Numbered from the stretch's first letter, positions 46,001 to 57,093 are shown. The stretch is 64,000 nt of DNA from an uncultured Clostridia bacterium (GCA_934757825.1 CAKVLP010000001.1:620001-684000); one strand, 5' to 3'. Translations and numbers: made by a program. The notes: generated from the sequence alone by a model not told the origin.

Positions 46001-46161
46001 AAATTAGCGGAGATAAGAGCGCGGAAGAAATTATCCTTAAATTTGCAAACCAGATAAAGCAAGACGTGTTGGCTCTTGATGTAAAAGTTGGCACGAAAGG
46101 CGAATTTAGCGAAGAATTTAACCTTAACGACAAAATGCTAAAAGTAGCAATCAGAAGGTAG
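43030..46161 (+). CDS. ileS: Isoleucyl-tRNA synthetase, long (type 2) form
   Basis: Charges tRNA-Ile. The 1043-residue protein has the HIGH-like block GPPTANGVPHSGH, GWDTHGLPVE, an editing domain (FLAWTTTPWTLPSN), the KMSKS-like GRKLSKSLGNY, and a C-terminal anticodon domain of the eukaryote/archaeal-like type (LLEEGVYREFVSKVQNLRK). The length exceeds the about 920-residue type 1 enzymes of Bacillus. Type 2 enzymes are known to resist mupirocin, so this organism may be naturally tolerant. The ATG follows AAAAGGAG and the T-box controls it. Confidence 0.95.
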   Translation: MYKKVDANLNFPNEEQEVLNFWRENDVKKQCMSRNIGAKRFNFYEGPPTANGVPHSGHVLTRALKDVFTRYKSMQGFFVPRKGGWDTHGLPVELSVEKELGISGKQQIEEYGVEKFIKRCKDDVWKYVDIWKEFSDRVGYFVNMEDDYYVTYYDNYIESVWWALKEMDKKGLLYKGYKILPSCPRCGTALSSHELAQGYEDRKDTTVVAKFKSVDEPDTYFLAWTTTPWTLPSNIALCVNANEDYVKLSAFGEKYILAKALVGAHFKDGEYEILDTFKGKTLEFKKYVPLFDFVGEKEASKGYYVTCDDYVTLTDGTGIVHIAPAFGEDDSKVGRKYNLPFIQLVNKYGKFTENCGKYAGEDVFSKNDEIVEDLRAVGKVFKSQKHVHSYPHCWRCHSPLIYFARSSWFVKTTALRHDMVKNNNTVNWLPDSVKNGRMGNFLENNIDWCLSRDRYWGTPLPVWMCECGHYHVMGSKAELKELCHVDGDIELHKPYVDALTMICPKCGKPMHREPEVIDCWFDSGSMPFAQHHYPFENRELFKESFPAQFISEGIDQTRGWFYALQAISTALFNKSPYETCIANGMVVDEQGRKLSKSLGNYVPPMEMLSKMGADPVRWTFYTGSQPWNNLILTENTVSESQKKYFGTLWNTYAFYVLYADIDNFDPTKYSLKDCELSVMDKWILSELNKLIEYVCSELDKFHVTESSRAMEEFVDKLSNWYVRLCRKRYWGEGFSDDKKSAYMTLYTVLSTYAKLSAPFTPFMSETIYQNIVRRFDKNAPVSVHLSDYPVADKKMIDKRLDEQMNLARVYTELGRSARNLSGIKNRQPLGELYLTDANNKTNLPANIVQILKDELNVKKVMQHEDLSKFVNYTLKPQLKTIGPKYGKKLNAIREFLTTCNAMEVVKTVESGEVFKTTIDGEEVEFAKEDLLISVSQKEGYASATDGNVAVILDTHLTQELLEEGVYREFVSKVQNLRKSSGYVVTDRIYIEISGDKSAEEIILKFANQIKQDVLALDVKVGTKGEFSEEFNLNDKMLKVAIRR

Positions 46162-46166
46162 TTTTT

Positions 46167-46853
46167 ATGGAAAAATTGAATGTTTTGTACGAGGACAATC
46201 ACGTAATTGTTGTTTTGAAACCTCAAAATGTTCCCACACAAGAGGACGAGTCAAAAGACCTTGATATGCTAACAATGGTCAAAGACTACATTAAAGAAAA
46301 GTACAATAAGCCAGGCAATGTGTATGTTGGGTTGGTTCATAGACTTGATAGACCTACGGGTGGCGTTATGGTTTTTGCAAAAACAAGCAAATCTGCGACA
46401 CGCCTAAGCGAACAGGTTAAAAATAAAGAAATGACCAAAAAATACCTTGCAGTTACTGTAAAAGTACCTCAAAAAGAACAAGGAAAACTTGTAAACTACT
46501 TGCTTAAAAACCCTAAAACAAACACAGTTTCAGTTGTTCCACAACTTACAAGTGGCGCAAAACTAGCCGAACTTGAATACAAAGTGCTAGACTCGGTTAA
46601 TGATAGGGCACTAGTGGAAGTAAACTTATTTACAGGCAGAAGCCACCAAATAAGGGTGCAATTCAAGCATATCGGTTGCCCACTTGTGGGAGATGCTAGA
46701 TATGGCGAGTCTACTCCAAACAAAAAACTTGCTCTTTGGGCATATTATCTAAAATTTACACATCCAACAACTGGCAAAACACTTACTTTTAAAGTGTTCC
46801 CACCAGTAGAGGAAAGCCCTTGGGACAATTATAATTACACAAAACTTGTTTAA
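46167..46853 (+). CDS. RluA-family pseudouridine synthase
   Basis: 228 residues with the catalytic block VGLVHRLDRPTGGVMVFAKT (Asp) and the GRSHQIRVQF, HPTTGKTLTF segments of RluA/RluC-type synthases. There is no N-terminal S4 domain, unlike the second family member at 50423. The target base, in rRNA or tRNA, is not known. It lies 5 bases after ileS and may be read from the same transcript. Confidence 0.9.
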   Translation: MEKLNVLYEDNHVIVVLKPQNVPTQEDESKDLDMLTMVKDYIKEKYNKPGNVYVGLVHRLDRPTGGVMVFAKTSKSATRLSEQVKNKEMTKKYLAVTVKVPQKEQGKLVNYLLKNPKTNTVSVVPQLTSGAKLAELEYKVLDSVNDRALVEVNLFTGRSHQIRVQFKHIGCPLVGDARYGESTPNKKLALWAYYLKFTHPTTGKTLTFKVFPPVEESPWDNYNYTKLV

Positions 46854-46880
46854 TGTTGATAAATTAAAATATGGTAATTA

Positions 46881-46912
46881 AAAAAATACTGCGGACACCC
46901 GCAGTATTTTTT
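46881..46912 (+). terminator. Terminator after the ileS unit
   Basis: Stem AAAAAATACTGCGG / CCGCAGTATTTTTT. The rest of 46913-47082 shows no gene. Confidence 0.88.
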
Positions 46913-47082
46913 ATATCTAATATATTTTAGTATATGCTATAATAACTTATAATAGTTATAAACGCTCTGCAAAATAGAAAAGGGAAGTTTAGTATCCTTG
47001 TGTGGCTAATTATGTATGTAAAATCGTTTTTCAAAAATTTAGCGCGTTGTATAATTTATCATTATTATGAATAAAAATGCAA

Positions 47083-48928
<1,846 letters not shown>

Positions 48929-48939
48929 ATTTTTCTCCT

Positions 48940-48968
48940 ATATTAAATATTTATATTTATTTAAGCAA
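48940..48968 (-). promoter_or_regulatory. Promoter of groES-groEL
   Basis: Read on the minus strand: TTGCTT, a 17-base spacer and TAATAT. No CIRCE-type repeat (TTAGCACTC-N9-GAGTGCTAA) is seen in the 140 bases before groES. Confidence 0.65.
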
Positions 48969-49068
48969 AACGCGGTTACAAAATCGTAAGAAATTTGCAA
49001 TATTTCGCGACCTTAAAAAATATATTTATATTAGTATAAAATCCGCAAAAGGAGAAAAGCAAATTTGT

Positions 49069-49860
49069 ATGCCAAAAACTTTTTCTAAGAACTATGCAAA
49101 CCGCAAAAAAACCTCTAAATTTAGGACGTTTTTAAGGGTTTTATTGTGGATACTAATAGCCGTGGTTATTTTATTCGTCGGGCGATTTATGGCGGACTTG
49201 CTTACCGGAAATATGGGCGGTATTGGTAGCGGTAGAGTAAAACTAAGCGGTGTGGAACTATATGTGCTATCATTTGGCGAATTTGACGACCTAAACGAGG
49301 CGCAAGCGTGTGCTGTGTGGGTGGAAAACTCGGGCGGAGCGGGGTATCTATACAACACCGGCAAATATATGGTGGTGGGCAGAACCTATTTAAGCCTTTC
49401 GGACGCTCAAAAAGTGCAAGAAAACTTAGGAACACTAAGATATGACCCGAGTGTAATAACCCTTAAAGTTAAGAGTAAATCGCTAAAACTAAAAGGGCTA
49501 AATAATGCGGATAAAAAGGCGATTTTGAATGATTTGAATAGTATTAAAAATATCCTAACAAAAGTGGCAGAAATTGATGTCTCAATCGACCGAAACGGGC
49601 TTACTAACATCGGGGCAAGTAGCGCTCTTAACTCGCTAAAAACCGAAGTGAAAGAGATTAAAAACCACATTACACTTGTAAATCTAGAATACAAAAATGA
49701 AAACCTTAACAAGGTTGCAAGTTATTGTAGCGTAGTAGAGGACGCGCTTGATTTGGCAGTTAACAAACTGCTTGTTTCTACGCAAGAAACCAGCGTTTGT
49801 AAATATTTGTTGTCGGAAATTGAGTTAAATTACTTTAATTTAGTAAAACAATGCAGTTAA
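49069..49860 (+). CDS. Membrane-anchored protein with a possible SPOR-like region
   Basis: 263 residues. A basic N-terminus is followed by one hydrophobic span (VLLWILIAVVILFVGRFMADLL), then an extracellular-type domain. The stretch ELYVLSFGEFDDLNEAQACAVWVENSGGAGYLYNTGKYMVVGRTYLSLSDAQKVQENL has the beta-alpha pattern of SPOR-like repeats, but I do not see enough to call the domain. A C-terminal helical half follows. The start follows AAAAGGAGAAAAG. It lies between groES and lspA, 140 bases from the former on the opposite strand. Confidence 0.62.
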   Translation: MPKTFSKNYANRKKTSKFRTFLRVLLWILIAVVILFVGRFMADLLTGNMGGIGSGRVKLSGVELYVLSFGEFDDLNEAQACAVWVENSGGAGYLYNTGKYMVVGRTYLSLSDAQKVQENLGTLRYDPSVITLKVKSKSLKLKGLNNADKKAILNDLNSIKNILTKVAEIDVSIDRNGLTNIGASSALNSLKTEVKEIKNHITLVNLEYKNENLNKVASYCSVVEDALDLAVNKLLVSTQETSVCKYLLSEIELNYFNLVKQCS

Positions 49861-49899
49861 ATGTTTTGAATTTTAGAGAAAATGTTGTAATATACTGGT

Positions 49900-50439
49900 A
49901 TGAAATTCAAAGAGTATTTAAAAAATAATTGGGTTAGTGTTGTAATAAAATTGTCGATAATCGCTGTGTGTGTTGCTGTGGATTTGATTACGAAGTCTGT
50001 TATGGCAAACAAGTTTGGCGAGCGTTTTTCGGCTGGTGAATATGAAAACATCACTGTTATCAAAGGGCTACTTTCCTTTACATACACCGAAAATACGGGT
50101 GCTGCATTTAGTGTGTTTAGCAATAGCACGTTGGCGCTAGCAATCTTTTCGGCTTTGTTTATAATCGCGTTTGTTGCAATAGATTATAGCTTCAAAGACA
50201 AAAGTCCTCTTTCGGCAGTAGGGTGCGGGCTAATTTTGGCGGGCGCTTTTGGCAACCTTGTAGACAGAGTTTTCCTTCACTATGTCAGAGACTTTATTTC
50301 CTTTGACTTTTTGGGCAATTTCCCAATCTGCAACTTTGCGGACGTGTGCATAACGGTTGGCTGTGTGATTTACGCTGTGTACTTTGTTGTGATTGCGATT
50401 AAAAACGCGAGGGCGAGCAAAAATGCAAATAACGTTTGA
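49900..50439 (+). CDS. lspA: Lipoprotein signal peptidase (signal peptidase II)
   Basis: Cleaves signal peptides of lipidated prelipoproteins. The 179-residue protein has four hydrophobic spans, the NTGAAFS motif, and the aspartyl catalytic pair in GAFGNLVDRV and FPICNFADVCITVG. The length is normal. It ends inside the next gene by 17 bases. A -10-like TAATAT ends six bases before the ATG, with no ribosome binding site: another possible leaderless gene. Confidence 0.95.
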   Translation: MKFKEYLKNNWVSVVIKLSIIAVCVAVDLITKSVMANKFGERFSAGEYENITVIKGLLSFTYTENTGAAFSVFSNSTLALAIFSALFIIAFVAIDYSFKDKSPLSAVGCGLILAGAFGNLVDRVFLHYVRDFISFDFLGNFPICNFADVCITVGCVIYAVYFVVIAIKNARASKNANNV

Positions 50440-51313
50440 TGATAGTCCAATAAGATTGGACATCTTTTTGCATGAAAAATACCCAGAACACACGCGGTCG
50501 TTTTTGAAAAATTTGATTGTGGGCGGAGAGGTGCTGGTTAATGGAAAGTCCGTAAAAGCGGGCTTTGAACTAAAAAGCGGAGATGTGATAGATATTAACT
50601 TCCCAGAGCCAGTTTCCACAGAGATAAAGCCCGAGAAAATTGACCTTGACATTGTGTACGAAGACGATTATTTCGCTGTTATAAATAAGCCTAAAAATAT
50701 GGTCGTTCACCCAGCGGTTAAAAATTATTCTGGCACACTTGTAAATGCGTTGTTATATAACATTAAAGACCTTAGCGGGATAAACGGCGTGGTTAGACCT
50801 GGGATTGTGCATAGGCTCGACAAAGACACAAGCGGGCTAATTGTAGTAGCCAAAAACGACTTTGCGCACGTAGAACTTAGCAAAGAAATATCCACCAAAG
50901 AGTGTCGCAGAATATATAGGGCGGTGGTGGAAGGAAATCTAAAATCCGACACCGGCGAAGTGATTACAAATATTGCCCGCAGTAAGAAAAATAGGCTTAA
51001 AATGGCGGTTTCCGATGAGGGGAAATTGGCGCGCACCAAGTATAGGGTGCTAAATCATTTTAACAAATTTGATTATGTGGAGTTTGAGTTAAAAACGGGC
51101 AGAACGCACCAGATAAGGGTGCACTGCGAGTATCTTCATCACCCAATTGTGGGCGACCAGTTGTATGGAAGCAAAACCGAAAAAATGTACAAGTATGGGC
51201 AGATGTTGCACGCCTACAAACTTATTTTGAGGCACCCAAAAACAAACGAGGTTATGAAGTTTACGGCGCCAATTCCTGCGTATATGCAAGACTTTATTGA
51301 CTCTTTGCTTTGA
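50423..51313 (+). CDS. RluD-family pseudouridine synthase with S4 domain
   Basis: 296 residues from the ATG at 50423. The N-terminus carries an S4 RNA-binding domain (FDDSPIRLDIFLHEKYPEHTRSFLKNLIVGGEVLVNGK), then the catalytic block IVHRLDKDTSGLIVVAK (Asp), and the GRTHQIRVHCEYLHHPIVGDQLYG segment. It modifies rRNA or tRNA uridines; the site is not known. It is coupled to lspA by overlap, the usual lspA-rluD order of many Bacillota. Confidence 0.93.
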   Translation: MQITFDDSPIRLDIFLHEKYPEHTRSFLKNLIVGGEVLVNGKSVKAGFELKSGDVIDINFPEPVSTEIKPEKIDLDIVYEDDYFAVINKPKNMVVHPAVKNYSGTLVNALLYNIKDLSGINGVVRPGIVHRLDKDTSGLIVVAKNDFAHVELSKEISTKECRRIYRAVVEGNLKSDTGEVITNIARSKKNRLKMAVSDEGKLARTKYRVLNHFNKFDYVEFELKTGRTHQIRVHCEYLHHPIVGDQLYGSKTEKMYKYGQMLHAYKLILRHPKTNEVMKFTAPIPAYMQDFIDSLL

Positions 51314-51357
51314 AAAAATCTAAAAATATGATATAATCATAATAGAGGTGATTGAGT

Positions 51358-51621
51358 ATGGGTAAAAACAATGTTGGGCTTAGGGCTCTTACAAATATGT
51401 TTGCGTACATCGCGATTGTGCTTATTGCGGTGTCTTTGGTTTTGGGAAAACTAAACTTTGCTCCAAATATTTGCAATATTTTCAACAAAATTGCGGAGTA
51501 TGTGGCGTATGCACTTGTAGGGTTTTCGTCGCTTTGTTATGTGCTAAGCAAACGCAGTATAATTAAGAAGATTATTTGGCTTGCAGCAGTTGTTACAATT
51601 GTTGTGATTGTGTTTATCTAA
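51358..51621 (+). CDS. Small membrane protein, unrecognised
   Basis: 87 residues from the ATG at 51358 (GAGGTGA upstream), with three hydrophobic spans and little else; no family recognised. It is 9 bases from the next membrane protein at 51631 and likely shares its transcript. Confidence 0.7.
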   Translation: MGKNNVGLRALTNMFAYIAIVLIAVSLVLGKLNFAPNICNIFNKIAEYVAYALVGFSSLCYVLSKRSIIKKIIWLAAVVTIVVIVFI

Positions 51622-51630
51622 CGGGGAAAT

Positions 51631-51978
51631 ATGAAGAAGTTTTTTTCTAACAAATTTAATGTGATTTTGATTGTCGCAATTGGGCTTAGTTTTTTGACCC
51701 TTGGGCTTTCCACTTTGGTGGATTTTTTCCTTCCAGTAGGGCTTATTGTGTCGGGGTTAACGTGCTTGTATGTTGCGTTTTTGCTCGGCAAAAAAGCGGT
51801 GGACAAGTCGCGCGGGAGTGTGACCGACTTTGTTGACCAAGACGACAAAATTGAAAAGAAAAAACAATCCTTTTTGGAAAAGGAAAGTAGGGCCAACCTA
51901 TATATTTCCATAAGCGGATTTTTGCTATTTGGAGTAATGCTTATATATTTTGCGTTTTCGACACTGAAAATGATGTAA
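51631..51978 (+). CDS. Small membrane protein, unrecognised
   Basis: 115 residues. The protein has two hydrophobic spans near the N-terminus and one near the C-terminus, with a Lys-rich cytoplasmic loop between. GGGGAAA precedes the ATG. It is the partner of the gene at 51358 in a small operon; its role is unknown. Confidence 0.72.
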   Translation: MKKFFSNKFNVILIVAIGLSFLTLGLSTLVDFFLPVGLIVSGLTCLYVAFLLGKKAVDKSRGSVTDFVDQDDKIEKKKQSFLEKESRANLYISISGFLLFGVMLIYFAFSTLKMM

Positions 51979-51982
51979 AATT

Positions 51983-52003
51983 TGCCACATAGTGGCATTT
52001 TTT
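51983..52003 (+). terminator. Terminator after the small membrane proteins
   Basis: Stem TGCCAC / GTGGCA with a three-base loop and six T. Confidence 0.72.
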
Positions 52004-52047
52004 GTTGGCTACACAATAAATAAATTGATATTTTTTGGCATTTCAAA

Positions 52048-52076
52048 TTGCTTAGAAGAGCAAATTGTGTTATACT
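52048..52076 (+). promoter_or_regulatory. Promoter of tig
   Basis: TTGCTT at 52048-52053, a 17-base spacer, and TATACT at 52071-52076. Confidence 0.72.
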
Positions 52077-52111
52077 TATGCCAGACTGAAATAGTTTTTA
52101 AGGAGAAACAA

Positions 52112-53389
52112 ATGAAATACGAATTAGCAAAAAAACCAAAAAACATTGTTGAACTTGAAGTAAGTTTGACAGCAGAAGAGTGGAAAACAGAAGTTGATGA
52201 GGCGTACAACCGCACAAAAAATAAATATAGCGTAGACGGATTTAGAAAGGGCAAAGTTCCTAGAAAAGTAATTGAGGATATGTATGGTCCTAATGTATTT
52301 TTCGAAGAAGCATTGACCGAAGCATTCAGCAAAGCATACGACACAGTTTTAAAAAAGGAAAAGGATCTTGATCCTATTGACGCTCCCGACCTAAGCGTTA
52401 AAAAACTTGACGACAAGGGTGTTGTTATCCTTGCTAAAATCCCTGTAATGCCAGAAGTTACACTTGGCAAATACACAGGTTTTGGAATAAGCGTTGCACC
52501 TAAAAAAGTTACTGATAAAGACGTTAAGGCAGAACTAGAACACGTTCAGATGCACCACGCTCGTTTGATTGAAAAAGACGGCGCTGTTGAAATGGGCGAC
52601 ACTGCTGATATCGACTTTGAGGGTTCGGTTGATGGCGTGCTATTCGAAGGTGGCAAGGCTAAAAACTACGAGTTGGAAATTGGAAGCAAACAGTTTATTG
52701 ACACATTTGAGGAACAACTTGTTGGCCTAAAAGCAGGCGAGAAAAAGGACGTTATCGTTAAGTTCCCAGAAGATTATCCAGCACCAGACCTTAAAGGTAA
52801 AACTGCAAAATTTGATGTTACTGTAAACGCTGTTAAGAGAAAAGAACTTCCTGCAATCGACGACGCATTTGCTAGCGACGTAAGCGAATTTGAGACTTTG
52901 GAAGAATACAAAAACCACATCAAAGAGCATATGGAACACCACGCTGTTGAAAACGCAAAAATTGAGACCGAAAACAAAATTATCGACGCTATCGTTAAGG
53001 AAGTTAAGGTTGATTTGCCAGACCAACTTGTAGAGCACGAACTTGACCATATTATGCAAGATATGGAATATAGATTGATGTATCAAGGTTTAAAACTTGA
53101 AGATTATGCCAAATATCTAAACAAAACAGTTGACGAACTTAGAACCGAGAGAAAACGCGATGCTGAAAAGAGCCTAAAAATCCGTTTGGCAATGCAACAA
53201 ATCTTGAAAAACGAAAAGATTGATGTAACAAAAGAAGAAGTTGATGCTAAGATTAAAGAAATGGCAAAAACTGCTCAAAAAACTATTAAGGAATACAAAG
53301 AGACTTTGACTGACGAGAGAATCAATTACATCAAAAACGACATTTTGATGGACAAATTGCTTACTTTCTTGGTTGAAAACAACAAATAA
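52112..53389 (+). CDS. tig: Trigger factor
   Basis: Ribosome-bound chaperone. The 425-residue protein starts at the ATG at 52112 (AAGGAGAA upstream); the open frame begins earlier inside the promoter. The N-terminal ribosome-binding motif [13 protein letters not shown], the FKBP-type PPIase domain ([31 protein letters not shown]) and the helical C-terminal cradle are all present. It precedes clpP-clpX, the conserved Bacillota order. Confidence 0.96.
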   Translation: MKYELAKKPKNIVELEVSLTAEEWKTEVDEAYNRTKNKYSVDGFRKGKVPRKVIEDMYGPNVFFEEALTEAFSKAYDTVLKKEKDLDPIDAPDLSVKKLDDKGVVILAKIPVMPEVTLGKYTGFGISVAPKKVTDKDVKAELEHVQMHHARLIEKDGAVEMGDTADIDFEGSVDGVLFEGGKAKNYELEIGSKQFIDTFEEQLVGLKAGEKKDVIVKFPEDYPAPDLKGKTAKFDVTVNAVKRKELPAIDDAFASDVSEFETLEEYKNHIKEHMEHHAVENAKIETENKIIDAIVKEVKVDLPDQLVEHELDHIMQDMEYRLMYQGLKLEDYAKYLNKTVDELRTERKRDAEKSLKIRLAMQQILKNEKIDVTKEEVDAKIKEMAKTAQKTIKEYKETLTDERINYIKNDILMDKLLTFLVENNK

Positions 53390-53412
53390 TTGACAGATTA
53401 AGGAGAATACTT

Positions 53413-53994
53413 ATGTTAATTCCTATGGTCATCGACCAAACAACTAGGGGCGAGCGTAGTTATGATATTTATAGCCGTTTGCTAGAAGACAGAATTGTGT
53501 TTGTTTCGGGCGAAATCAACGACGATATGGCAAACACAGTTGTTGCCCAACTTATATTTTTGGAGGCTAAGGACCCCAACAAGGATATAAGCCTATACAT
53601 CAATAGTCCGGGCGGAAGCGTTACTGCTGGAATGGCAATATACGATACTATGAACTTTATTAAATGCGACGTGTCCACGATTTGCATCGGAATGGCTGCG
53701 TCAATGGCATCGTTTTTGCTATCAAGTGGCGCTAAGGGCAAAAGGCTTATTTTGCCTAATAGCGAAGTTATGATTCATCAGCCACTTGGCGGAGCACAAG
53801 GTCAGGCTACTGACATTGTAATCACTGCAAACCATATTACAAAAATCAAAAACAATATGATAAAACTTTTGAGCGAAAATACTGGTCAACCTGTGGACAA
53901 GGTTGAAAAGGATATCGACCGAGATAATTATATGAGTGCGGAAGAAGCCGTTAAATACGGAATTGTAGATAAGGTTATTGAAAAACGCACCTAA
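53413..53994 (+). CDS. clpP: ATP-dependent Clp protease proteolytic subunit
   Basis: 193-residue serine peptidase that forms the tetradecameric chamber for ClpX. The active site is visible: [14 protein letters not shown] (Ser), MIHQPLGG (His) and [11 protein letters not shown] (Asp region). The N-terminal processing region and the usual length are normal. The ATG follows AAGGAG. A terminator separates it from clpX. Confidence 0.97.
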   Translation: MLIPMVIDQTTRGERSYDIYSRLLEDRIVFVSGEINDDMANTVVAQLIFLEAKDPNKDISLYINSPGGSVTAGMAIYDTMNFIKCDVSTICIGMAASMASFLLSSGAKGKRLILPNSEVMIHQPLGGAQGQATDIVITANHITKIKNNMIKLLSENTGQPVDKVEKDIDRDNYMSAEEAVKYGIVDKVIEKRT

Positions 53995-54020
53995 AAAAGT
54001 GCTGGGCAACCAGCATTTTT
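53993..54020 (+). terminator. Terminator between clpP and clpX
   Basis: Stem AAAAAGTGCTGG / CCAGCATTTTT with a short loop. It overlaps the clpP stop codon. Confidence 0.78.
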
Positions 54021-54037
54021 AAGTTAAGGAGACTTAT

Positions 54038-55294
54038 ATGAGTGAAAATTTAAATCAAACAAAATGCTCATTTTGTGGCACAATAGCGCACGACGGAATG
54101 GAAATGGTGGTTAGCCCCGACGGAAAATCGTATATTTGTTCCGATTGTGTTAAGACTTGCTCGGAAATGTTTAATATGCAAAAAGGCGCCGAAGTAATCG
54201 ATTTGCCATCGCCCGAGAAAATCAAGGAAATGCTAGACGAATACATTGTGGGGCAGGACGACGCTAAAAAGGTTTTGGCAGTTGCGGTGTACAACCACTA
54301 CAAGCGCATAAACCACAACCTAAATAAAACAAGCGTTAAGGAAGACGGCATCGAACTTGATAAAAGCAACGTTTTGCTTATTGGCCCTACCGGAACCGGC
54401 AAAACAATGATTGCCCGCACACTTGCAAAGATACTAAAAGTCCCTTTTGCACAAGCAGACGCGACAACACTAACCGAAGCGGGTTATGTGGGCGAAGATG
54501 TTGAGAATATCCTTTTGAAACTTATCCAAAACGCAAACTACGACATCGCAAGCGCTGAGCGTGGGATTATCTACATCGATGAGATTGATAAAATTACCAA
54601 AAAAAGCGAAAATGTAAGTATTACGCGTGACGTGAGCGGAGAGGGTGTTCAGCAAGCGTTGTTGAAGATTATAGAAGATACTACCGCGTCTGTTCCGCCT
54701 CAGGGTGGCAGAAAACACCCTCATCAAGAGTGTTTGCAGATAAATACCTCCAACATTTTGTTTATATGTGGCGGTGCTTTCGTTGGGCTAGACAAAATAA
54801 TTGAAAGCCGTATCAACAACACTTCTCTTGGTTTCTCTGGCGAAGTGAAAAAAGAGAAAAATGCTAGCGCGTTTATAAAACAAATTCAGCCACACGACCT
54901 AATAAAATACGGTCTTATCCCAGAATTTGTGGGCAGACTTCCAATTGTGGTTGGATTAAACGAACTTGACGAAAATGCGCTTGTAAAAATAATGAAAGAA
55001 CCTAAAAATGCTCTTATTAAGCAATACAAAACGCTGTTTAAAATGGACAATGTTGATTTGGACTTCCAAAATAGCGCAATAAGATATATCGCAAAGAGGG
55101 CAATCACGCTTAACACTGGTGCGAGGGGATTAAGGACGATAATCGAAGAAAATATGCTTGACACTATGTACAAGGTTCCGTCCGATAGGTCGATTAAAAA
55201 AGTTATCATTAAAGCGGACGACGACAAACTGATTGTCGAAACTGTCAAAGCAGACGACACTCCTTGCCACGAGAGTGATGAGAAATGTTCATAA
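54038..55294 (+). CDS. clpX: ATP-dependent Clp protease ATP-binding subunit ClpX
   Basis: Unfoldase of the ClpXP protease. The 418-residue protein has the N-terminal four-Cys zinc domain (CSFCGTIA...CSDCVKTC), Walker A GPTGTGKT, Walker [10 protein letters not shown], the pore-loop region (GYVGEDVEN), an LGFSGE loop for ClpP binding and sensor-2 ARGLRTI. Length normal. The start follows AAGGAGA. Its own unit after the clpP terminator; lonA does not follow. Confidence 0.97.
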   Translation: MSENLNQTKCSFCGTIAHDGMEMVVSPDGKSYICSDCVKTCSEMFNMQKGAEVIDLPSPEKIKEMLDEYIVGQDDAKKVLAVAVYNHYKRINHNLNKTSVKEDGIELDKSNVLLIGPTGTGKTMIARTLAKILKVPFAQADATTLTEAGYVGEDVENILLKLIQNANYDIASAERGIIYIDEIDKITKKSENVSITRDVSGEGVQQALLKIIEDTTASVPPQGGRKHPHQECLQINTSNILFICGGAFVGLDKIIESRINNTSLGFSGEVKKEKNASAFIKQIQPHDLIKYGLIPEFVGRLPIVVGLNELDENALVKIMKEPKNALIKQYKTLFKMDNVDLDFQNSAIRYIAKRAITLNTGARGLRTIIEENMLDTMYKVPSDRSIKKVIIKADDDKLIVETVKADDTPCHESDEKCS

Positions 55295-55318
55295 AGCACG
55301 GAAAATCCGTGCTTTTTT
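55293..55318 (+). terminator. Terminator after clpX
   Basis: Stem AAAGCACGGA / TCCGTGCTTT with six T. Confidence 0.82.
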
Positions 55319-55435
55319 GCTACTTTGCATAGTAGTGTGAGCGATAAATAATATTGCGCAGTTAATGACAAAACTAACCACAAATCATTTTGTAAAAACC
55401 CACTTTTGTGATATATTATTTTTGGAGAAAATATA

Positions 55436-56047
55436 ATGAAAATATCGTCGGCAAAATTTGTTACTAGCGTGGCAGATTCCAATTTAATAATGAACGATAC
55501 TTTGCCACAAGTAGCATTCGTCGGCAGAAGCAATGTGGGCAAAAGTAGCCTTATAAATATGCTTGTTGGACAGAAAAAACTTGCAAAAACCAGCAGTATG
55601 GCGGGCAGAACACGGCTTATAAATTACTTTAAGGTAAATGAGGCGTTTTATTTTGTAGACCTTCCAGGATATGGCTTTGCCAAAGCAAGCGCGCGCGAAA
55701 TAGAGGGCTGGCAAGGCTTAATAGAGCCATATTTGGTGGACAATGAGAGGCTAAAAGTGGTGTGTATGCTAGTAGATGTAAGGCACGAACCAACCGACCT
55801 AGATAAGCAAATGTTTAAGTTTTTAAATTACTACAATATTCCTACGCTTATAATTGCGACCAAAAGCGACAAGTTGTCGAAAGCCCAACTAAGTCGGGCA
55901 AAGTTGGTGGTTGCAAACGGTCTAGGCGTGGGCACTTCAAACGTGGTTTGCACAAGTAGTGAAGATGGCTATAATAAAGAGGAAGTGTTGTCGCGAATTG
56001 AGAAAATGTTAGAGGAGGGGGAGAATGGACAACAAAAAGTTGATTAA
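55436..56047 (+). CDS. engB: Ribosome biogenesis GTPase YihA/EngB
   Basis: GTP-binding protein needed for 50S assembly. The 203-residue protein has G1 GRSNVGKSS, G3 DLPGYG and G4 ATKSDK. The start is at 55436 with TTGGAGAA upstream. It overlaps the next gene by 23 bases. It is in the conserved clpX-engB neighbourhood of Bacillota, but the Lon genes that often lie between are absent. Confidence 0.95.
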   Translation: MKISSAKFVTSVADSNLIMNDTLPQVAFVGRSNVGKSSLINMLVGQKKLAKTSSMAGRTRLINYFKVNEAFYFVDLPGYGFAKASAREIEGWQGLIEPYLVDNERLKVVCMLVDVRHEPTDLDKQMFKFLNYYNIPTLIIATKSDKLSKAQLSRAKLVVANGLGVGTSNVVCTSSEDGYNKEEVLSRIEKMLEEGENGQQKVD

Positions 56048-56519
56048 CATACTAAGTATGTTTGCGGTTTTTTTGGTAATCCCAATGATGTTTAGCACCT
56101 TTTTCGACGGTTATTCAATCGTGAGCAAGGGCGTGCAAACCAACGCACCATATCAGGTGTCGATTTTTGAATATCTTAATCAGCGCAGTGTGGTACTTAC
56201 CTTTTCCTTTTTGTTTGCGCTTGTACTAATTCTTGCTGTTCTTGCCAACATCGTGTACACCATAAAACTTACAATAAACAAGGAAAATGGCGGTGTTTTA
56301 AGGTTTTATTTTGCAATCTTTATTATGGTGAGCGCCATTCTAACCTTTGTGCTAACATTGGTGTTTTGCGTGTCGCACACCCAGTCGGACGGCAATTCCG
56401 CCCTTAACTACAACGTGGGTGGCTGTATGATTTTGATGCTTGTTTGCGGGCTTGTGATAGGCATTCTCAACCTTGTTTGCTATTTTCTTGCAAATAAAAA
56501 AAATAATGTCGAAAAATAA
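56025..56519 (+). CDS. Membrane protein, unrecognised (four hydrophobic spans)
   Basis: 164 residues starting inside engB after GGAGGGGGAG; about four spans with a polar extracellular loop (FFDGYSIVSKGVQTNAPYQVS). No family recognised. It resembles in layout the gene at 56576 (signal-anchor, long loop, then paired spans), so the two may be paralogs. Confidence 0.68.
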   Translation: MDNKKLINILSMFAVFLVIPMMFSTFFDGYSIVSKGVQTNAPYQVSIFEYLNQRSVVLTFSFLFALVLILAVLANIVYTIKLTINKENGGVLRFYFAIFIMVSAILTFVLTLVFCVSHTQSDGNSALNYNVGGCMILMLVCGLVIGILNLVCYFLANKKNNVEK

Positions 56520-56575
56520 TTTGACAATACTAGCGTTTAATTGATATCATTTTAATGATTTTAGGAGATATGTGT

Positions 56576-57016
56576 ATGAAAACTAAACAACTTGTTCTAA
56601 AAATTGTGGCGTGCGTGCTTAGCGCGTTGTTTATATTGCCTTTGTTTTTGAACTTCTTAGGTTATAGGGTGGGCGATGTGCGAAACGCTTACAGTTATTC
56701 CGCATTCAATGGGGTTACTGACCCGCTTGTAGTTATCGCACGTGTTTTGTATATCATTAGTTTGGTTTTGGCTATAATTATGTTGGTTTCTATCGTGTTG
56801 CAGTTCTTCTTTAAACACGAACTTATCAATTGGTTTGTAATCGGCTCGGCAGTGCTTGTGATTATCTGTGCTTCTTTGAGTTTTATCTCGGCACTTCTTT
56901 ACTGCGTTAGCATTTCCAATTCCAACATTATTTGGTATCCATCTTTTGGTTGTTATGTTATCTTGGCTTTGGGACTTGTTACACCAGTGCTTGCCTTGTT
57001 TAGCAACCGTAAATAA
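56576..57016 (+). CDS. Membrane protein, unrecognised (four hydrophobic spans)
   Basis: 146 residues from the ATG at 56576, spaced correctly from AGGAGA; the earlier ATG at 56555 lies before this site. It has four spans with the same order as the protein at 56025, including a loop GYRVGDVRNAYSYSAFNGVTDPL and paired C-terminal spans with a CxxS region. The likely duplicate of that gene; function unknown. Confidence 0.68.
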   Translation: MKTKQLVLKIVACVLSALFILPLFLNFLGYRVGDVRNAYSYSAFNGVTDPLVVIARVLYIISLVLAIIMLVSIVLQFFFKHELINWFVIGSAVLVIICASLSFISALLYCVSISNSNIIWYPSFGCYVILALGLVTPVLALFSNRK

Positions 57017-57028
57017 TTAGGTCAATAT

Positions 57029-57058
57029 AAAAAGCACCGCGTTTTGCGGTGCTTTTTT
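57029..57058 (+). terminator. Terminator after the membrane proteins
   Basis: Stem AAAAAGCACCGC / GCGGTGCTTTTTT. Confidence 0.85.
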
Positions 57059-57093
57059 GTAGCCAAAATTTATGTTGATTACGCTTAAAAGCG

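Noticed and set aside
54886..55542. 218-codon minus-strand frame opposite clpX
   Set aside because: Antisense shadow across clpX, its terminator and engB; Ser/Leu/Ile-rich composition, no ribosome binding site.
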